Shown here: positions 9,410-18,544 of the stretch, piece by piece
Layout: each line of letters starts with the position of its first letter
Position numbering within the stretch: position 1 is the stretch's first letter
Assembly: GCA_013697245.1 (NCBI GenBank)
Contig: JACCXH010000071.1
Location: forward strand, 62,001 to 126,000
Length of the DNA: 64,000 bases
Reading direction: 5' to 3'
Source of the DNA: Bacteroidota bacterium
Lineage (GTDB): Bacteria; Bacteroidota; Bacteroidia; B-17B0; Aurantibacillaceae
Made by a program: the position numbers and the translations under genes
The notes under the pieces: model-generated
Databases searched by the model: none
Seen by the model: the letters and a program-made list of their open reading frames with translations, nothing else
What the model was told of the DNA's origin: nothing

Positions 9410-11484
9410 AAAAGATCTTAATAATTATAATTTTTTTAGTTCCGGTTACGCAATTATTTTCGCAAACACTTTTTAGCAATAGTTTTGGGAATTTAGGTTT
9501 GCAAACATATACTACCGCTACAAGTTCGGTTCAATACACCACAACACCTTCTATTTTTTCTATTATAAACGATGGTCATAATAATAATGTAGGTTCAGCA
9601 ACTAACCCAAATAAACCTTTTAACGTGCCCTCATTTAAAACCCAAGGCTGGGCTGTACTATATAATGCACTTGAAAACGATACCTTTTTAGTTAGTACCA
9701 GTTGGTTAGATACTTTATTGGCGGTAGACAGGTGGGTTATAACCCCTCCCATCTCTAACATTACTGCAAATACTGTAATAACCTGGTTAGCTAAAAGCCC
9801 GGATCCAAATTATCAAGAAAGCTATTTGCTTTATGGCACAAACAAAACAGGAACATTAACGCCCCTTGATTTTGCCATAGGTGACCAGTTATATAGCACA
9901 AGCGCCGAGAACAGTACATGGACAAGGCACTCGGTGAACCTTGGCGTAGCAGTAGGCCAAACATTACGTTTTGCTTTCAGGAATAATTCATTAAACAAAT
10001 ACCAGGTGTGGATAGATGACATTGAAGTGTTAACGTTGCCAACCAGTGTTGATGCTGCTCTTGGCTCAATTGAAACATCAAAATACATCCTTGCAAACTC
10101 TAACGATACGGTTAAGGTCAACTTATCTAATCTTGGCGCAACGACTATTAATACTGTAACATTAAATTACACCATTGGTAATTCTTCCATCAACTCACAA
10201 GTGTTTTCATTTGCTAACGGACTTGCCTATAAACAAAATAATCTTTCTGTATTTCCTTTGCCATTTTCAGTTTCTACGGCCGGAAATTATAAATTAAAGG
10301 TTTGGTTAAGCGCAAACTCAATAAATAATACTTCAGTAGATCAAAACCAATTGAATGATACGGTTTTCACTTACATTACCGTTCAAAATACTGCTCCAAG
10401 AAAATCCGTTTTGGTAGAACAATTTGTAAGTGCCTTTGATGGCGATTGCACAGATGCCCTTCAAAAAATACTAGCATTACAAAACGATTCGGTAGTTGTT
10501 GTAAATGTTCATGATCTTGATTCGTTGAAAGAACCAAATTCAATAGGTATCATTTCGGCTTACAAAAAAAATACTGCTACCGCCATGTTCGATCGAAATT
10601 ATTTTTCAACTCCCGGAAGCGTTGCTGTTACTCGTCCGTATTATGCTAATATGCTCGCTAAACAATTACGTAAAGTTTCACCGGCAAGCGTAAGCATCAT
10701 CAATAAAACATACAATTCAACAACCAAACAATTATCGTTTACGGTAAAAGCCGATTTTGTTGGTGAGGTGATCGGCGACCTCCGCTTGAATGCTTATTTG
10801 GTAGAGAACCAGGTGCATGGTGCATGGGGAGACACCACTGTTAATGGTTATAATCAGTTAAACAATTATTATAATGTGCCTTGGTCGCCATTTTATCAAA
10901 TGGGTTATTATTCTTTTACTTATTCTAAACATGTTTTAAACGGCTTTCAATTTCCACATCAAAATACTTTGGTTTATTCTTTTGATGGTTCTTTTGGCAA
11001 TGCAGGCATAATTCCAACTACAGGTGGAACCCAGAATCAATCGTACCAAAAAACATACACTTTAACTATACCCACGCCAACCAATAACATCAATAAATTT
11101 AATTCGGATAATTTATACATTGTTGGTTTTTTAGCAGAATACAGCGCCAATCAAAATAACAGGAATGTTTTAAATGTTATAAAAGAGAAGCTTAGTGCAA
11201 ATAATGAAACGCTTGGTTTAAAGGAGACTACTACCAACTCCTTTTTATCTGTTTTTCCCAATCCATCCAATGGGATGTTATATCTAAAAAGCTCAAAAAC
11301 GATCAATACCTACGAGATTAAAGTGATTGACCTGATGGGAAGATCTATACTTATTCAAAACCTTCATCAGGTTGGGAATATGGAAATGCTTGATATTTCG
11401 AACCTTAATAACGGCATCTATTTCCTACATATTAGCTCTGAAAGTGGCAATTTTGTTGAGAAAATTGTGATCCAAAAAAACTAA
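9406..11484 (+). CDS. T9SS-sorted secreted protein with choice-of-anchor J and Omp28-like regions
   Basis: A 692-residue secreted protein. A signal peptide (IIIIFLVPVTQLFSQ) precedes a choice-of-anchor J type beta-sandwich (about 20-215, with GWAVLYNALEND and DRWVITPPIS). A CARDB-like segment (215-330) follows, then an Omp28/thioredoxin-like region beginning SVLVEQFVSAF near 335. The C-terminus is a type A T9SS sorting domain starting SVFPNPSNG and ending EKIVIQKN. In the Omp28-like region only one Cys of the expected pair is visible (DGDCTDALQ), so a redox role looks unlikely. It is the third gene of the operon with the GT-C enzyme and the cupin, and could be a substrate of that glycosyltransferase (inference). 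Confidence 0.8.
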   Translation: MKKILIIIIFLVPVTQLFSQTLFSNSFGNLGLQTYTTATSSVQYTTTPSIFSIINDGHNNNVGSATNPNKPFNVPSFKTQGWAVLYNALENDTFLVSTSWLDTLLAVDRWVITPPISNITANTVITWLAKSPDPNYQESYLLYGTNKTGTLTPLDFAIGDQLYSTSAENSTWTRHSVNLGVAVGQTLRFAFRNNSLNKYQVWIDDIEVLTLPTSVDAALGSIETSKYILANSNDTVKVNLSNLGATTINTVTLNYTIGNSSINSQVFSFANGLAYKQNNLSVFPLPFSVSTAGNYKLKVWLSANSINNTSVDQNQLNDTVFTYITVQNTAPRKSVLVEQFVSAFDGDCTDALQKILALQNDSVVVVNVHDLDSLKEPNSIGIISAYKKNTATAMFDRNYFSTPGSVAVTRPYYANMLAKQLRKVSPASVSIINKTYNSTTKQLSFTVKADFVGEVIGDLRLNAYLVENQVHGAWGDTTVNGYNQLNNYYNVPWSPFYQMGYYSFTYSKHVLNGFQFPHQNTLVYSFDGSFGNAGIIPTTGGTQNQSYQKTYTLTIPTPTNNINKFNSDNLYIVGFLAEYSANQNNRNVLNVIKEKLSANNETLGLKETTTNSFLSVFPNPSNGMLYLKSSKTINTYEIKVIDLMGRSILIQNLHQVGNMEMLDISNLNNGIYFLHISSESGNFVEKIVIQKN

Positions 11485-11536
11485 GCTATTTTTTGCTGAG
11501 TTTTAAAAAAAGCCCTATCTTTACCGTTCCTAAACT

Positions 11537-11617
11537 GCGGGTGTGGCGTAATGGCAGCCGCACCAGACTTAGGATCTGGCGCTGAAAGGCGTGGGGGTTC
11601 GAGTCCCTTCACCCGCA
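11537..11617 (+). tRNA. tRNA-Leu (anticodon UAG)
   Basis: An 81-base type II tRNA. The acceptor stem GCGGGTG pairs with CACCCGC, followed by discriminator A. The D arm contains GGCGTAATGGCAGCC, and the anticodon stem CCAGA/TCTGG encloses the loop CTTAGGA with anticodon TAG. There is a long variable arm (CGCTGAAAGGCGT) and a T arm with GGTTCGAGTCC. The 3' CCA is not encoded. It reads leucine CUA codons. Confidence 0.96.
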
Positions 11618-11621
11618 CTTT

Positions 11622-11651
11622 AAAACCTGAATCAAAGATTCGGGTTTTTTT
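11622..11651 (+). terminator. Rho-independent terminator after tRNA-Leu
   Basis: The arms AACCTGAATC and GATTCGGGTT pair over ten bases with one G-T wobble and an AAA loop, followed by a T-tract. The hairpin begins five bases after the tRNA. Confidence 0.8.
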
Positions 11652-11679
11652 GTGCCCTTTTTTTTCTAACTTTAAATTA

Positions 11680-12612
11680 ATGCTTGTAAACTTTAAAATA
11701 ATATTTATTTATTTCTTTTCGTTGCTCATTTTTCTTGAAATAAGAAGTCAAACACAACAACCATATATTTTAGTTTTAGGCGTGGCGCAAGATGGCGGCT
11801 ATCCTCATTTGGGCTGCGAAAAAAATTGTTGTAACATGGCCTGGAAAAATGATTCGTTAAAAAGATCTGTTGTTTCTTTAGCACTTATTGATCCTGCAAC
11901 AAAAAAATGGTGGTTGTTTGAAGCTACTCCGGATATGAAAGAACAAGTAAATTATTTTAAAACATTAACTAAAGGTGAATATGATTATTTACCTGCCGGT
12001 ATTTTTTTAACGCATGCGCATATTGGGCATTATACAGGCTTAATGCAGTTGGGTAGAGAGGTTATGAACGCAAAAGAAGTGCTGGTATATGTTCTTCCAA
12101 AAATGAAATTATTTTTAGAAACGAACGGACCCTGGAGCCAGTTGGTGAGTTTAAAAAATATTTCTTTAAAAAATTTAAATACAGATTCTGTTTTAAAATT
12201 AAACTCTCAACTTTCGGTAGAAACTTTTACGGTGCCGCATCGCGATAAATTTTCGGAAACCGCGGGATTTAAAATAATGACAACTGCAAAAAAATATCCT
12301 TTTATTCCCGATATCGATAAATGGCAAAAATGGAATAAAAGCATTGTTAAAGAAGTAGAAAGCGTTGATCTTGCATTCGTAGACGCAACCTTTAACGAGA
12401 TAAGCGAATTAAAGAACCGTAAAGCAAAAGAAGTGCCGCACCCTTTTGTTTCAGAAACAATGCAGTTATTTACAACGAGTGACCCTAAAACAAAAGCCAA
12501 ACTTTTTTTTATTCATTTTAATCATACCAATCCATTAATGTGGGATAAAAGTGCAAAAGAAAAAGTTGAAAAAGCAGGTTTTAATCTTGCAAAACAAGGA
12601 GCAAAACTGTGA
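11680..12612 (+). CDS. exported PqqB-like metallo-beta-lactamase-fold hydrolase
   Basis: A 310-residue protein with a signal/anchor sequence (about 5-22). The body begins YILVLGVAQDGGYPHLGC, the N-terminal strand and Cys-containing turn typical of PqqB-like proteins. The metal motif THAHIGHYTG is a variant of MBL HxHxDH with Gly replacing Asp (HAHIGH), as in PqqB relatives. PHRDKFSETAG and FIHFNHTN supply later histidines. No pqq biosynthesis genes are nearby, so a PQQ role is not supported; call it a periplasmic MBL-fold hydrolase of unknown substrate. I chose the ATG at 11680, since longer in-frame starts run through the tRNA gene. Confidence 0.75.
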   Translation: MLVNFKIIFIYFFSLLIFLEIRSQTQQPYILVLGVAQDGGYPHLGCEKNCCNMAWKNDSLKRSVVSLALIDPATKKWWLFEATPDMKEQVNYFKTLTKGEYDYLPAGIFLTHAHIGHYTGLMQLGREVMNAKEVLVYVLPKMKLFLETNGPWSQLVSLKNISLKNLNTDSVLKLNSQLSVETFTVPHRDKFSETAGFKIMTTAKKYPFIPDIDKWQKWNKSIVKEVESVDLAFVDATFNEISELKNRKAKEVPHPFVSETMQLFTTSDPKTKAKLFFIHFNHTNPLMWDKSAKEKVEKAGFNLAKQGAKL

Positions 12613-12622
12613 CAACAGTTTT
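12603..12622. terminator. bidirectional terminator hairpin between convergent genes
   Basis: The perfect 8-bp inverted repeat AAAACTGT / ACAGTTTT with loop GACA overlaps the stop codon of the plus-strand hydrolase and lies 22 bases before the convergent peptidase stop. It is A-rich on one side and T-rich on the other, so it could terminate both transcripts. Confidence 0.55.
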
Positions 12623-12643
12623 AAATTTATTCAGAACGGCCTT

Positions 12644-15445
12644 TTACTTTTCCGGATCTAAAACAAAACGTTTAAATTCTTTATCGTTAAAATAAGCATT
12701 TGTCAAACGTTTTAATTCGTTGCTGTTTAAAGCTTTTACCCAATCGTTATAAACATCTATATCATTTAAAGATTCATTATAAGTATCACTTGAAGAAATG
12801 TAAGATAACCAAAAACGATTTTCTTTTAACTGCGCTTCTCTTTCTTTTAATAAGGTTTCTTTTATTTTCCCTAAATTGATTTCATTGCAGCCGTTTTTCT
12901 TAACTTCATTTATTTCATCTTTGGCTGCCGCAATTAATTTTTCAACATTATCGGGAGCGCACGAAAATCCACACACATATTTATAAGTACCTTTAGGAAA
13001 GTACTCTGTTTGCGGCGAGATACCAACACCATATACGCCACCTTTATCTTCTCGCAGATTTTCTCTTAATCTGATATTTAAAAGATTAGCTAAAGCGCGC
13101 ATCTCAAAACGGTTCTTGCGGGTAAATTCAAAATCGCCCGTCCACATTAATTGCACAGTGCTGCGCGGGTCATTTCCCTTTTTAACCGTTTTTGAAAGAT
13201 TGCCTTTTGGCGCTTTAACACCAAGGTCTTTGGCTGTCTCGTGCTTCATCGTCGCAGAAATACCTCCAAGATAACTTTCAATAATGGGTTTAATAGAATC
13301 TAACTTAAAACTACCTACAAATGTAAATACAAAATCGCTTGGGTCTAAAAAACGTTCTTTAAAAACTTCATATGCTTTAGTAATGTTTATTTCGTTTAAA
13401 CTAATTTCCGTTTGCGGTGCATATCTATAGTTATGGCTCGCCATGATATAACTTATTGAATCGCTAAATACTTTGCTTGGATCTGATGAGCTGTTTTGAA
13501 TAAATCCTTTTTGAATTTGAATATAAGAGTTAAACCCTGCAGAATCTTTTCGGGGCATAGTAAATGTAACATACATCAATTGCATCAATGTTTCAAGATC
13601 CTTTTTGCCGCTGTTACCATTTATGTATTCGCTAACAGGCCCAACACCTAGAGAAAGTGACGCATTTTTTCCCTGCAAATATTTATCAAGAGCGATGTTA
13701 TTGAATTTCCCATATCCCATTTGATCCTGGATCTCTGCACTTGCTCTTGCAGATTGAAAATCTTTATCGCTGTACAAATTGGTTCCACCCCAGCTCATGC
13801 CAAACATTACAATTTGATCGTCTTTAAAATCTGTAGGTTTTAAAAGCACACGCACACCATTTCCTAAGGTCCATTCGGTAACACCACAACCTTTATCTAA
13901 TGTTTTAATTACTTTTTGTCCTTTTGGTTTTTTAGCCACTAATGGTTCGTTAATAGCATTATCAACATAAGCAGTAATAGTTGTATTCGCTTCTGTTTTT
14001 TCGAATACCGATCGCGCTTCTTGTTCTGTTGGAATTTTATTTCCATCTTTTTCTGCCATCATTAAAACGATCATACCATTCTCACCTTTTTCCCTTATCC
14101 ATTTTTTTGCCAATGCATTCACTTCCTCAATAGTAATTCCGGGTAAAAGATCTTTAGTATAGTTATATTCGTTTTCAATTCCAGGAACTGCTTCGCCGGT
14201 TAAATAATTTTGAACCAATTCGTTTACAATTGATTTTGATTCTGTTTTGTCGCGTTCATTATATTGCTGCTCGTTATCGCTTAAAATTTGTTTCTTACTT
14301 CGCTCAAATTCAGTTGCAGTAAAACCGAAACGCTTTACACGCTCATTCTCTTCAACAACAGCTGCAAGGGCTTTATCAGCTTTTCCATTCGCAAATAAAG
14401 CAAAACAGGTATAAGCATCAATATTTCTAACATTTCCATAATATCCGGCACCCGAGTACATAAATGGCGCATCCTCTTTTTTCGAGAGTTCATTTAAACG
14501 TGCTGTGATCATCCCGTTAAATAATTCTTCTTTTAATTTCTCACGGTAATCGTCGTAGGTCTTTAATTTTTCTGCCGGTTGAAAATACATGAACTGCAAA
14601 ATATTGTAAGGTGATTCGGAATCGCTTGTAACGCTTACACGCAGATCTTTTTGCGCAGGCACATTCCATGTTTTTAAAGATTTGGCATCTTTTTTTGCAG
14701 GGATCTTTGAGAATTGTTCTTTGATCAGTTTTTCTGTTGCATCTACATCCACATCACCCACCACAATAACCGATTGCAGGTCGGGACGATACCAATCGTA
14801 ATAATACTGGCGCAGCACACTTTGTTTACAGTTCTTTAAAATTTCCGGTTTTCCAATCGGAAAACGGTTGGCATAACGCGAGTCTTTAAACATTATGGGC
14901 CAAAATTTGCGGCTCATGCGTTCAAAAGCACCTTGTCCAAGGCGCCATTCCTCCAGCACAACGCCACGTTCTTTTTCAACTTCAGCACTATCAAAACTTA
15001 AATTATGAGCCCAATCTTCCAATATCAAAAAACCTTTTTTATAAATATCTTCCTTATCAGTTGGTATTTGAAGCATGTAAACAGTCTCGTCAAAACTTGT
15101 ATAAGCATTAAGATCGGCGCCAAATTTTGTTCCAATTCCCTCCAAATAATCTACCAGCTCATTCTTTTTAAAGTTCTTTGAACCGTTAAAAGCCATGTGT
15201 TCTACAAAATGCGCAAGGCCTTGTTGGTCGTCGTTTTCCATAGTTGCCCCCGAGTTAACTGCTAAACGAAGCTCAGCACGTTTTTCGGGCTTGGCATTAT
15301 GTTTAATATAATACTTCATGCCGTTAGCCAGGGTACCGGTTCTAACACTTGGATCCAATGGTAATATTTTATCGGTTTTGGCCTGGTGTTGCGAGAAAAC
15401 GTTTATGGAAATTATGAATAAACAAAGAATGGTTAATTTTTTCAT
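12644..15445 (-). CDS. M16 family (pitrilysin/insulinase-like) zinc metalloprotease
   Basis: An exported protease of 933 residues, the usual length for a two-domain-pair M16 enzyme. It has a signal peptide (LTILCLFIISINVFSQ). The inverted zinc motif HFVEH is at 79-83, and a distal acidic segment KERGVVLEEWR at about 155-165 supplies the third ligand. The inactive second M16 half starts near 530 (GVTEWTLGNGVRVLLKPT). It probably degrades peptides in the periplasm. It stands alone, convergent with the PqqB-like gene and divergent from uvrC. Confidence 0.93.
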   Translation of the reverse strand: MKKLTILCLFIISINVFSQHQAKTDKILPLDPSVRTGTLANGMKYYIKHNAKPEKRAELRLAVNSGATMENDDQQGLAHFVEHMAFNGSKNFKKNELVDYLEGIGTKFGADLNAYTSFDETVYMLQIPTDKEDIYKKGFLILEDWAHNLSFDSAEVEKERGVVLEEWRLGQGAFERMSRKFWPIMFKDSRYANRFPIGKPEILKNCKQSVLRQYYYDWYRPDLQSVIVVGDVDVDATEKLIKEQFSKIPAKKDAKSLKTWNVPAQKDLRVSVTSDSESPYNILQFMYFQPAEKLKTYDDYREKLKEELFNGMITARLNELSKKEDAPFMYSGAGYYGNVRNIDAYTCFALFANGKADKALAAVVEENERVKRFGFTATEFERSKKQILSDNEQQYNERDKTESKSIVNELVQNYLTGEAVPGIENEYNYTKDLLPGITIEEVNALAKKWIREKGENGMIVLMMAEKDGNKIPTEQEARSVFEKTEANTTITAYVDNAINEPLVAKKPKGQKVIKTLDKGCGVTEWTLGNGVRVLLKPTDFKDDQIVMFGMSWGGTNLYSDKDFQSARASAEIQDQMGYGKFNNIALDKYLQGKNASLSLGVGPVSEYINGNSGKKDLETLMQLMYVTFTMPRKDSAGFNSYIQIQKGFIQNSSSDPSKVFSDSISYIMASHNYRYAPQTEISLNEINITKAYEVFKERFLDPSDFVFTFVGSFKLDSIKPIIESYLGGISATMKHETAKDLGVKAPKGNLSKTVKKGNDPRSTVQLMWTGDFEFTRKNRFEMRALANLLNIRLRENLREDKGGVYGVGISPQTEYFPKGTYKYVCGFSCAPDNVEKLIAAAKDEINEVKKNGCNEINLGKIKETLLKEREAQLKENRFWLSYISSSDTYNESLNDIDVYNDWVKALNSNELKRLTNAYFNDKEFKRFVLDPEK

Positions 15446-15528
15446 ATGGATAAATTTGTAAGAAAGTTACGCTTATTTTTGTCTATAATTTTACAATTTT
15501 TATAAAAGGTAATTTATAACTTTATAAG

Positions 15529-17352
15529 GTGCTAGAGACCTTTTCAGAACATATTCAATCACAGATAAAAAGCCTGCCCGATCTTCCGGGCGTTTATCAG
15601 TATTTTGATGAGGACGAACTTTTATTGTATGTTGGCAAAGCAAAAAATTTAAAGAAAAGAGTGTCTTCTTATTTCGTAAAAGAGCATGATAGCAGCCGTT
15701 TACGAATGATGGTAAAAAAGATCCGCGAGATAAGGACCATAAAAGTAAATTCGGAATTGGATGCTTTATTATTGGAAAATAACCTGATAAAAAATCTTAA
15801 ACCAAAGTACAATATTAATTTACGTGATGATAAAACCTACCCCTGGATAATTTTAAAAAAAGAACGTTTCCCGAGATTATTTTATACACGCAGGCACGTA
15901 AAAGATGGCAGCGAATATTTTGGGCCTTATGCTTCGGTAAAATTAATGCACGTTTTGCTTGATCTTATCAGACAAACATATCCTTTGCGCACGTGTAGTT
16001 ATGACCTTAGCAAAGAAAATATCGATAAAGGAAAATTCAGGCCCTGCTTAGAATTTCATATTGGCAAATGTAAAGCGCCCTGCGTTAATAAACAGGATGA
16101 AGAAGAATACGATCAAAATATAAAGGAGATAAGACAAATTATTAAAGGCGATATTAATTTTGCTTTGCGCGACCTGAAAGATAAAATGCAAAAAGCAGCT
16201 GATAAATATGATTTTGAGAGTGCCGAGCTCTTAAAAAATAAGATCGAGCTACTTGGCAATTACCAAAGTAAATCAACCATTGTTCACCCATCTATTACCA
16301 ATACCGATGTTATAAATATTGTTAGTGATGAGAAAAGTGCTTATGTTCATTATTTTAAAATAATAAATGGTGCTATTATTCATGCACAAACTATAGAACT
16401 AAAAAAGAAGATAGAAGAAAGCGATGAAGATCTTTTGTTATTTGCCATTATTGAATTCAGGAATCGGTTTAACAGCAGTAGTAGAGAGATTTTAGTTCCT
16501 TTTATTCCCGAAATAAAATTACCCGATTGTGAATATATTATTCCCAAAATAGGAGATAAAAAACAATTACTGGATCTTTGCTTGAGGAATGCAGCTGCAT
16601 ATAAAATAGAAAGAGAAAGCCAGATAGCATTAACTGACCCCGATAGGCACACCGATAGGATCATGAACCAGATGATGAAAGATCTGAGAATGAAAGAGCA
16701 GCCACGCCGAATTGAAGGTTTTGATAACAGTAATATACAAGGAGAATATGCAGTAAGTGCAATGCCTGTTTTTATTGACGGTAAACCTGCCAAAAAAGAA
16801 TACCGTCACTATAATGTAAAAACAGTTGTTGGCGCAAATGATTTTGCCACCATGGAAGAAATTATTACACGCCGTTATTCAAGAGTTATTGAAGAAAATT
16901 TACCAATGCCGCAATTAATTGTCATAGATGGTGGTAAAGGGCAATTAAGTGCGGCTTACGAGAGTTTAAAAAAATTAAAATTAATTGGCAAGGTGGCTAT
17001 AATTGGCATTGCCAAACGTTTGGAAGAGATCTATTTTCCGGAAGATTCCCTGCCATTATACCTGGATAAACGAAGTGAGACATTAAAAATAATTCAACAA
17101 ATTCGTGACGAAGCCCATCGTTTTGGAATTACACATCACCGCAACAAGCGCAGTAGGGAAACTTTTAAAACAGAACTGAATGAGATAAAGGGCATAAGTG
17201 ATAAAACCGCCGAAACGCTTCTGATAGAATTAAAAAGCGTAAAGAATATTAAAGAAGCGGGTTTGGAAGAATTGGAAAAATTTATTGGCAAAGCAAAAGC
17301 AAAACTGGTTTTTGATTATTTTAGAAAAAATGATGATAAGAAACTTAATTAA
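15529..17352 (+). CDS. uvrC: UvrABC excinuclease subunit C
   Basis: Makes both incisions around UvrAB-bound DNA lesions in nucleotide excision repair. The 607-residue protein contains the GIY-YIG nuclease (GVYQYFDEDELLLYVGKAKN, about 20-45) and a Cys cluster CLEFHIGKCKAPC. A UVR motif (KYDFESAELLKNKIE, about 225) follows, then the RNase H-like endonuclease with GFDNSNIQG and IVIDGGKGQL, and a C-terminal helix-hairpin-helix (IKGISDKTAETLL). The start is GTG, with no clear ribosome site. A TATTTTTG box at 15474-15481 could be its -7 element. Confidence 0.97.
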   Translation: MLETFSEHIQSQIKSLPDLPGVYQYFDEDELLLYVGKAKNLKKRVSSYFVKEHDSSRLRMMVKKIREIRTIKVNSELDALLLENNLIKNLKPKYNINLRDDKTYPWIILKKERFPRLFYTRRHVKDGSEYFGPYASVKLMHVLLDLIRQTYPLRTCSYDLSKENIDKGKFRPCLEFHIGKCKAPCVNKQDEEEYDQNIKEIRQIIKGDINFALRDLKDKMQKAADKYDFESAELLKNKIELLGNYQSKSTIVHPSITNTDVINIVSDEKSAYVHYFKIINGAIIHAQTIELKKKIEESDEDLLLFAIIEFRNRFNSSSREILVPFIPEIKLPDCEYIIPKIGDKKQLLDLCLRNAAAYKIERESQIALTDPDRHTDRIMNQMMKDLRMKEQPRRIEGFDNSNIQGEYAVSAMPVFIDGKPAKKEYRHYNVKTVVGANDFATMEEIITRRYSRVIEENLPMPQLIVIDGGKGQLSAAYESLKKLKLIGKVAIIGIAKRLEEIYFPEDSLPLYLDKRSETLKIIQQIRDEAHRFGITHHRNKRSRETFKTELNEIKGISDKTAETLLIELKSVKNIKEAGLEELEKFIGKAKAKLVFDYFRKNDDKKLN

Positions 17353-17366
17353 CTTTAATTTAAAAA

Positions 17367-18458
17367 ATGAAAAAATATCTTTCAGTTTTATTTGTTGTGT
17401 TGCTAAATTTTGTTTTTTCGCAAAACAATGTTCGTGTTTTTTCCGGTAATGGCGAGTTGTTTACGGTAAGCGCTTTTAACCTGGTTCAAAATAAAATTCC
17501 ACAGGCAAATGTATTAATTCAAACTATTTTGGATGACACCTTAAAATTAAAAATCGAACTCGATAACAAAACAAAATTTGAAACAACTCTGTTTCTTTTT
17601 GAAAAAGGAAAACCAACAAAGAATAAAGAATTCAATTACAGGATAAACATTGAACAAGGAAAAATAAAGTTTAGTTATAATGGCTACTATGATATTATTA
17701 AGTTACCTGATCCTCTTGTGCCCGTAAAACCAATTATTGATACCACATTTAAATATAAGAATACACGTTTAGGGCATTTTTGCGAACTAAAAGATAGCAA
17801 ACCCGTTTACTTCAATAACATTCCAAAAAATGCAAGCTGCATTAATGCTATGCCCGAAGAGTATTTAAATTACACAAATTTACTCATGGTAAAAGCCGAT
17901 GTGGCAGATGAGAAATTCATTATTGCCGAAAATGTTTGCAGGAATAATTGCTTAAGTGTAGCTCAATTAAATTTTCTGTTAAAATATATTGAATTTGAAT
18001 TAGATAAGTTAAAACTGCTTAAGATTGCTTATTTTAATTTAACCGACCTGAACAATAAAAAAGATCTTGAAAAATCATTTCGTTTTGAGTCATCCGTTTC
18101 TGAATTGAATTCTTTTTTTAAAACTGCAGTCGACCCAAAAACTTTTGCTTCTAAAAATTGTAAAACTCCGTCTAGCCCTGAAGATGTAAAGACCTTCCAG
18201 AGTGAATTGAGCGTTTATACAAATGATGCCCAGCGTTACGAAACTTTTAAAAAATTATATGATGGCTTTTGCTATTCAAAAGACCAAGTTGTAATTATTT
18301 TAAACACCTTTATTCATGATCGCGAAAAATTAGACGCTGCAAAAATGCTTTATTTTAAATGTGCCGAAAAGGATAATTTTTTATTAATAAGCGATGTATT
18401 TTCATACAATGAAACCATTAGCGAGCTAAAAGATTTCGTTAGCAAACAAAAAAATTGA
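17367..18458 (+). CDS. exported protein with two DUF4476-like repeats
   Basis: A 363-residue protein with a signal peptide (LSVLFVVLLNFVFSQ). Two copies of a DUF4476-like helical unit occur. The first (about 190-250) has CRNNCLSVAQLNFLLKYIE; the second (about 300-360) has SKDQVVIILNTFIHDREKLD and ends ETISELKDFV. DUF4476 is common in Bacteroidota and has no known function. It lies 14 bases after uvrC, probably by read-through, and just before the glycan cluster, with no evident link to either. Confidence 0.7.
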   Translation: MKKYLSVLFVVLLNFVFSQNNVRVFSGNGELFTVSAFNLVQNKIPQANVLIQTILDDTLKLKIELDNKTKFETTLFLFEKGKPTKNKEFNYRINIEQGKIKFSYNGYYDIIKLPDPLVPVKPIIDTTFKYKNTRLGHFCELKDSKPVYFNNIPKNASCINAMPEEYLNYTNLLMVKADVADEKFIIAENVCRNNCLSVAQLNFLLKYIEFELDKLKLLKIAYFNLTDLNNKKDLEKSFRFESSVSELNSFFKTAVDPKTFASKNCKTPSSPEDVKTFQSELSVYTNDAQRYETFKKLYDGFCYSKDQVVIILNTFIHDREKLDAAKMLYFKCAEKDNFLLISDVFSYNETISELKDFVSKQKN

Positions 18459-18504
18459 AAATAAGGCGTTTTACGTCTATAAAAGCAGCTATTTAGCCCC
18501 TAAA

Positions 18505-18512
18505 TAACTTTG
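18505..18512 (+). promoter_or_regulatory. candidate -7 promoter element TAACTTTG for the glycan cluster
   Basis: TAACTTTG fits TAnnTTTG exactly and lies 32 bases upstream of the TTG start of the Wzt-like gene, the first gene of the glycan cluster. The -33 element is not distinct. A 14-codon ORF (18517-18561) starts five bases after this box and overlaps the Wzt start in another frame. Confidence 0.45.
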
Positions 18513-18544
18513 CAATATGGCTCTCTTTTTTTATATTTACGAGA

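Noticed and set aside
11551-11679. Extended start of the PqqB-like gene
   Set aside because: The extension runs through tRNA-Leu and its terminator. The ATG at 11680 is followed by a proper signal sequence.
11680-12612. PQQ biosynthesis role
   Set aside because: The protein resembles PqqB, but no pqqA, pqqC, pqqD or pqqE gene is near and it carries a signal sequence.
16380-16793. 137-codon ORF on the minus strand within uvrC
   Set aside because: It is antisense to conserved UvrC coding sequence (nuclease-domain motifs) and has no conserved features of its own.
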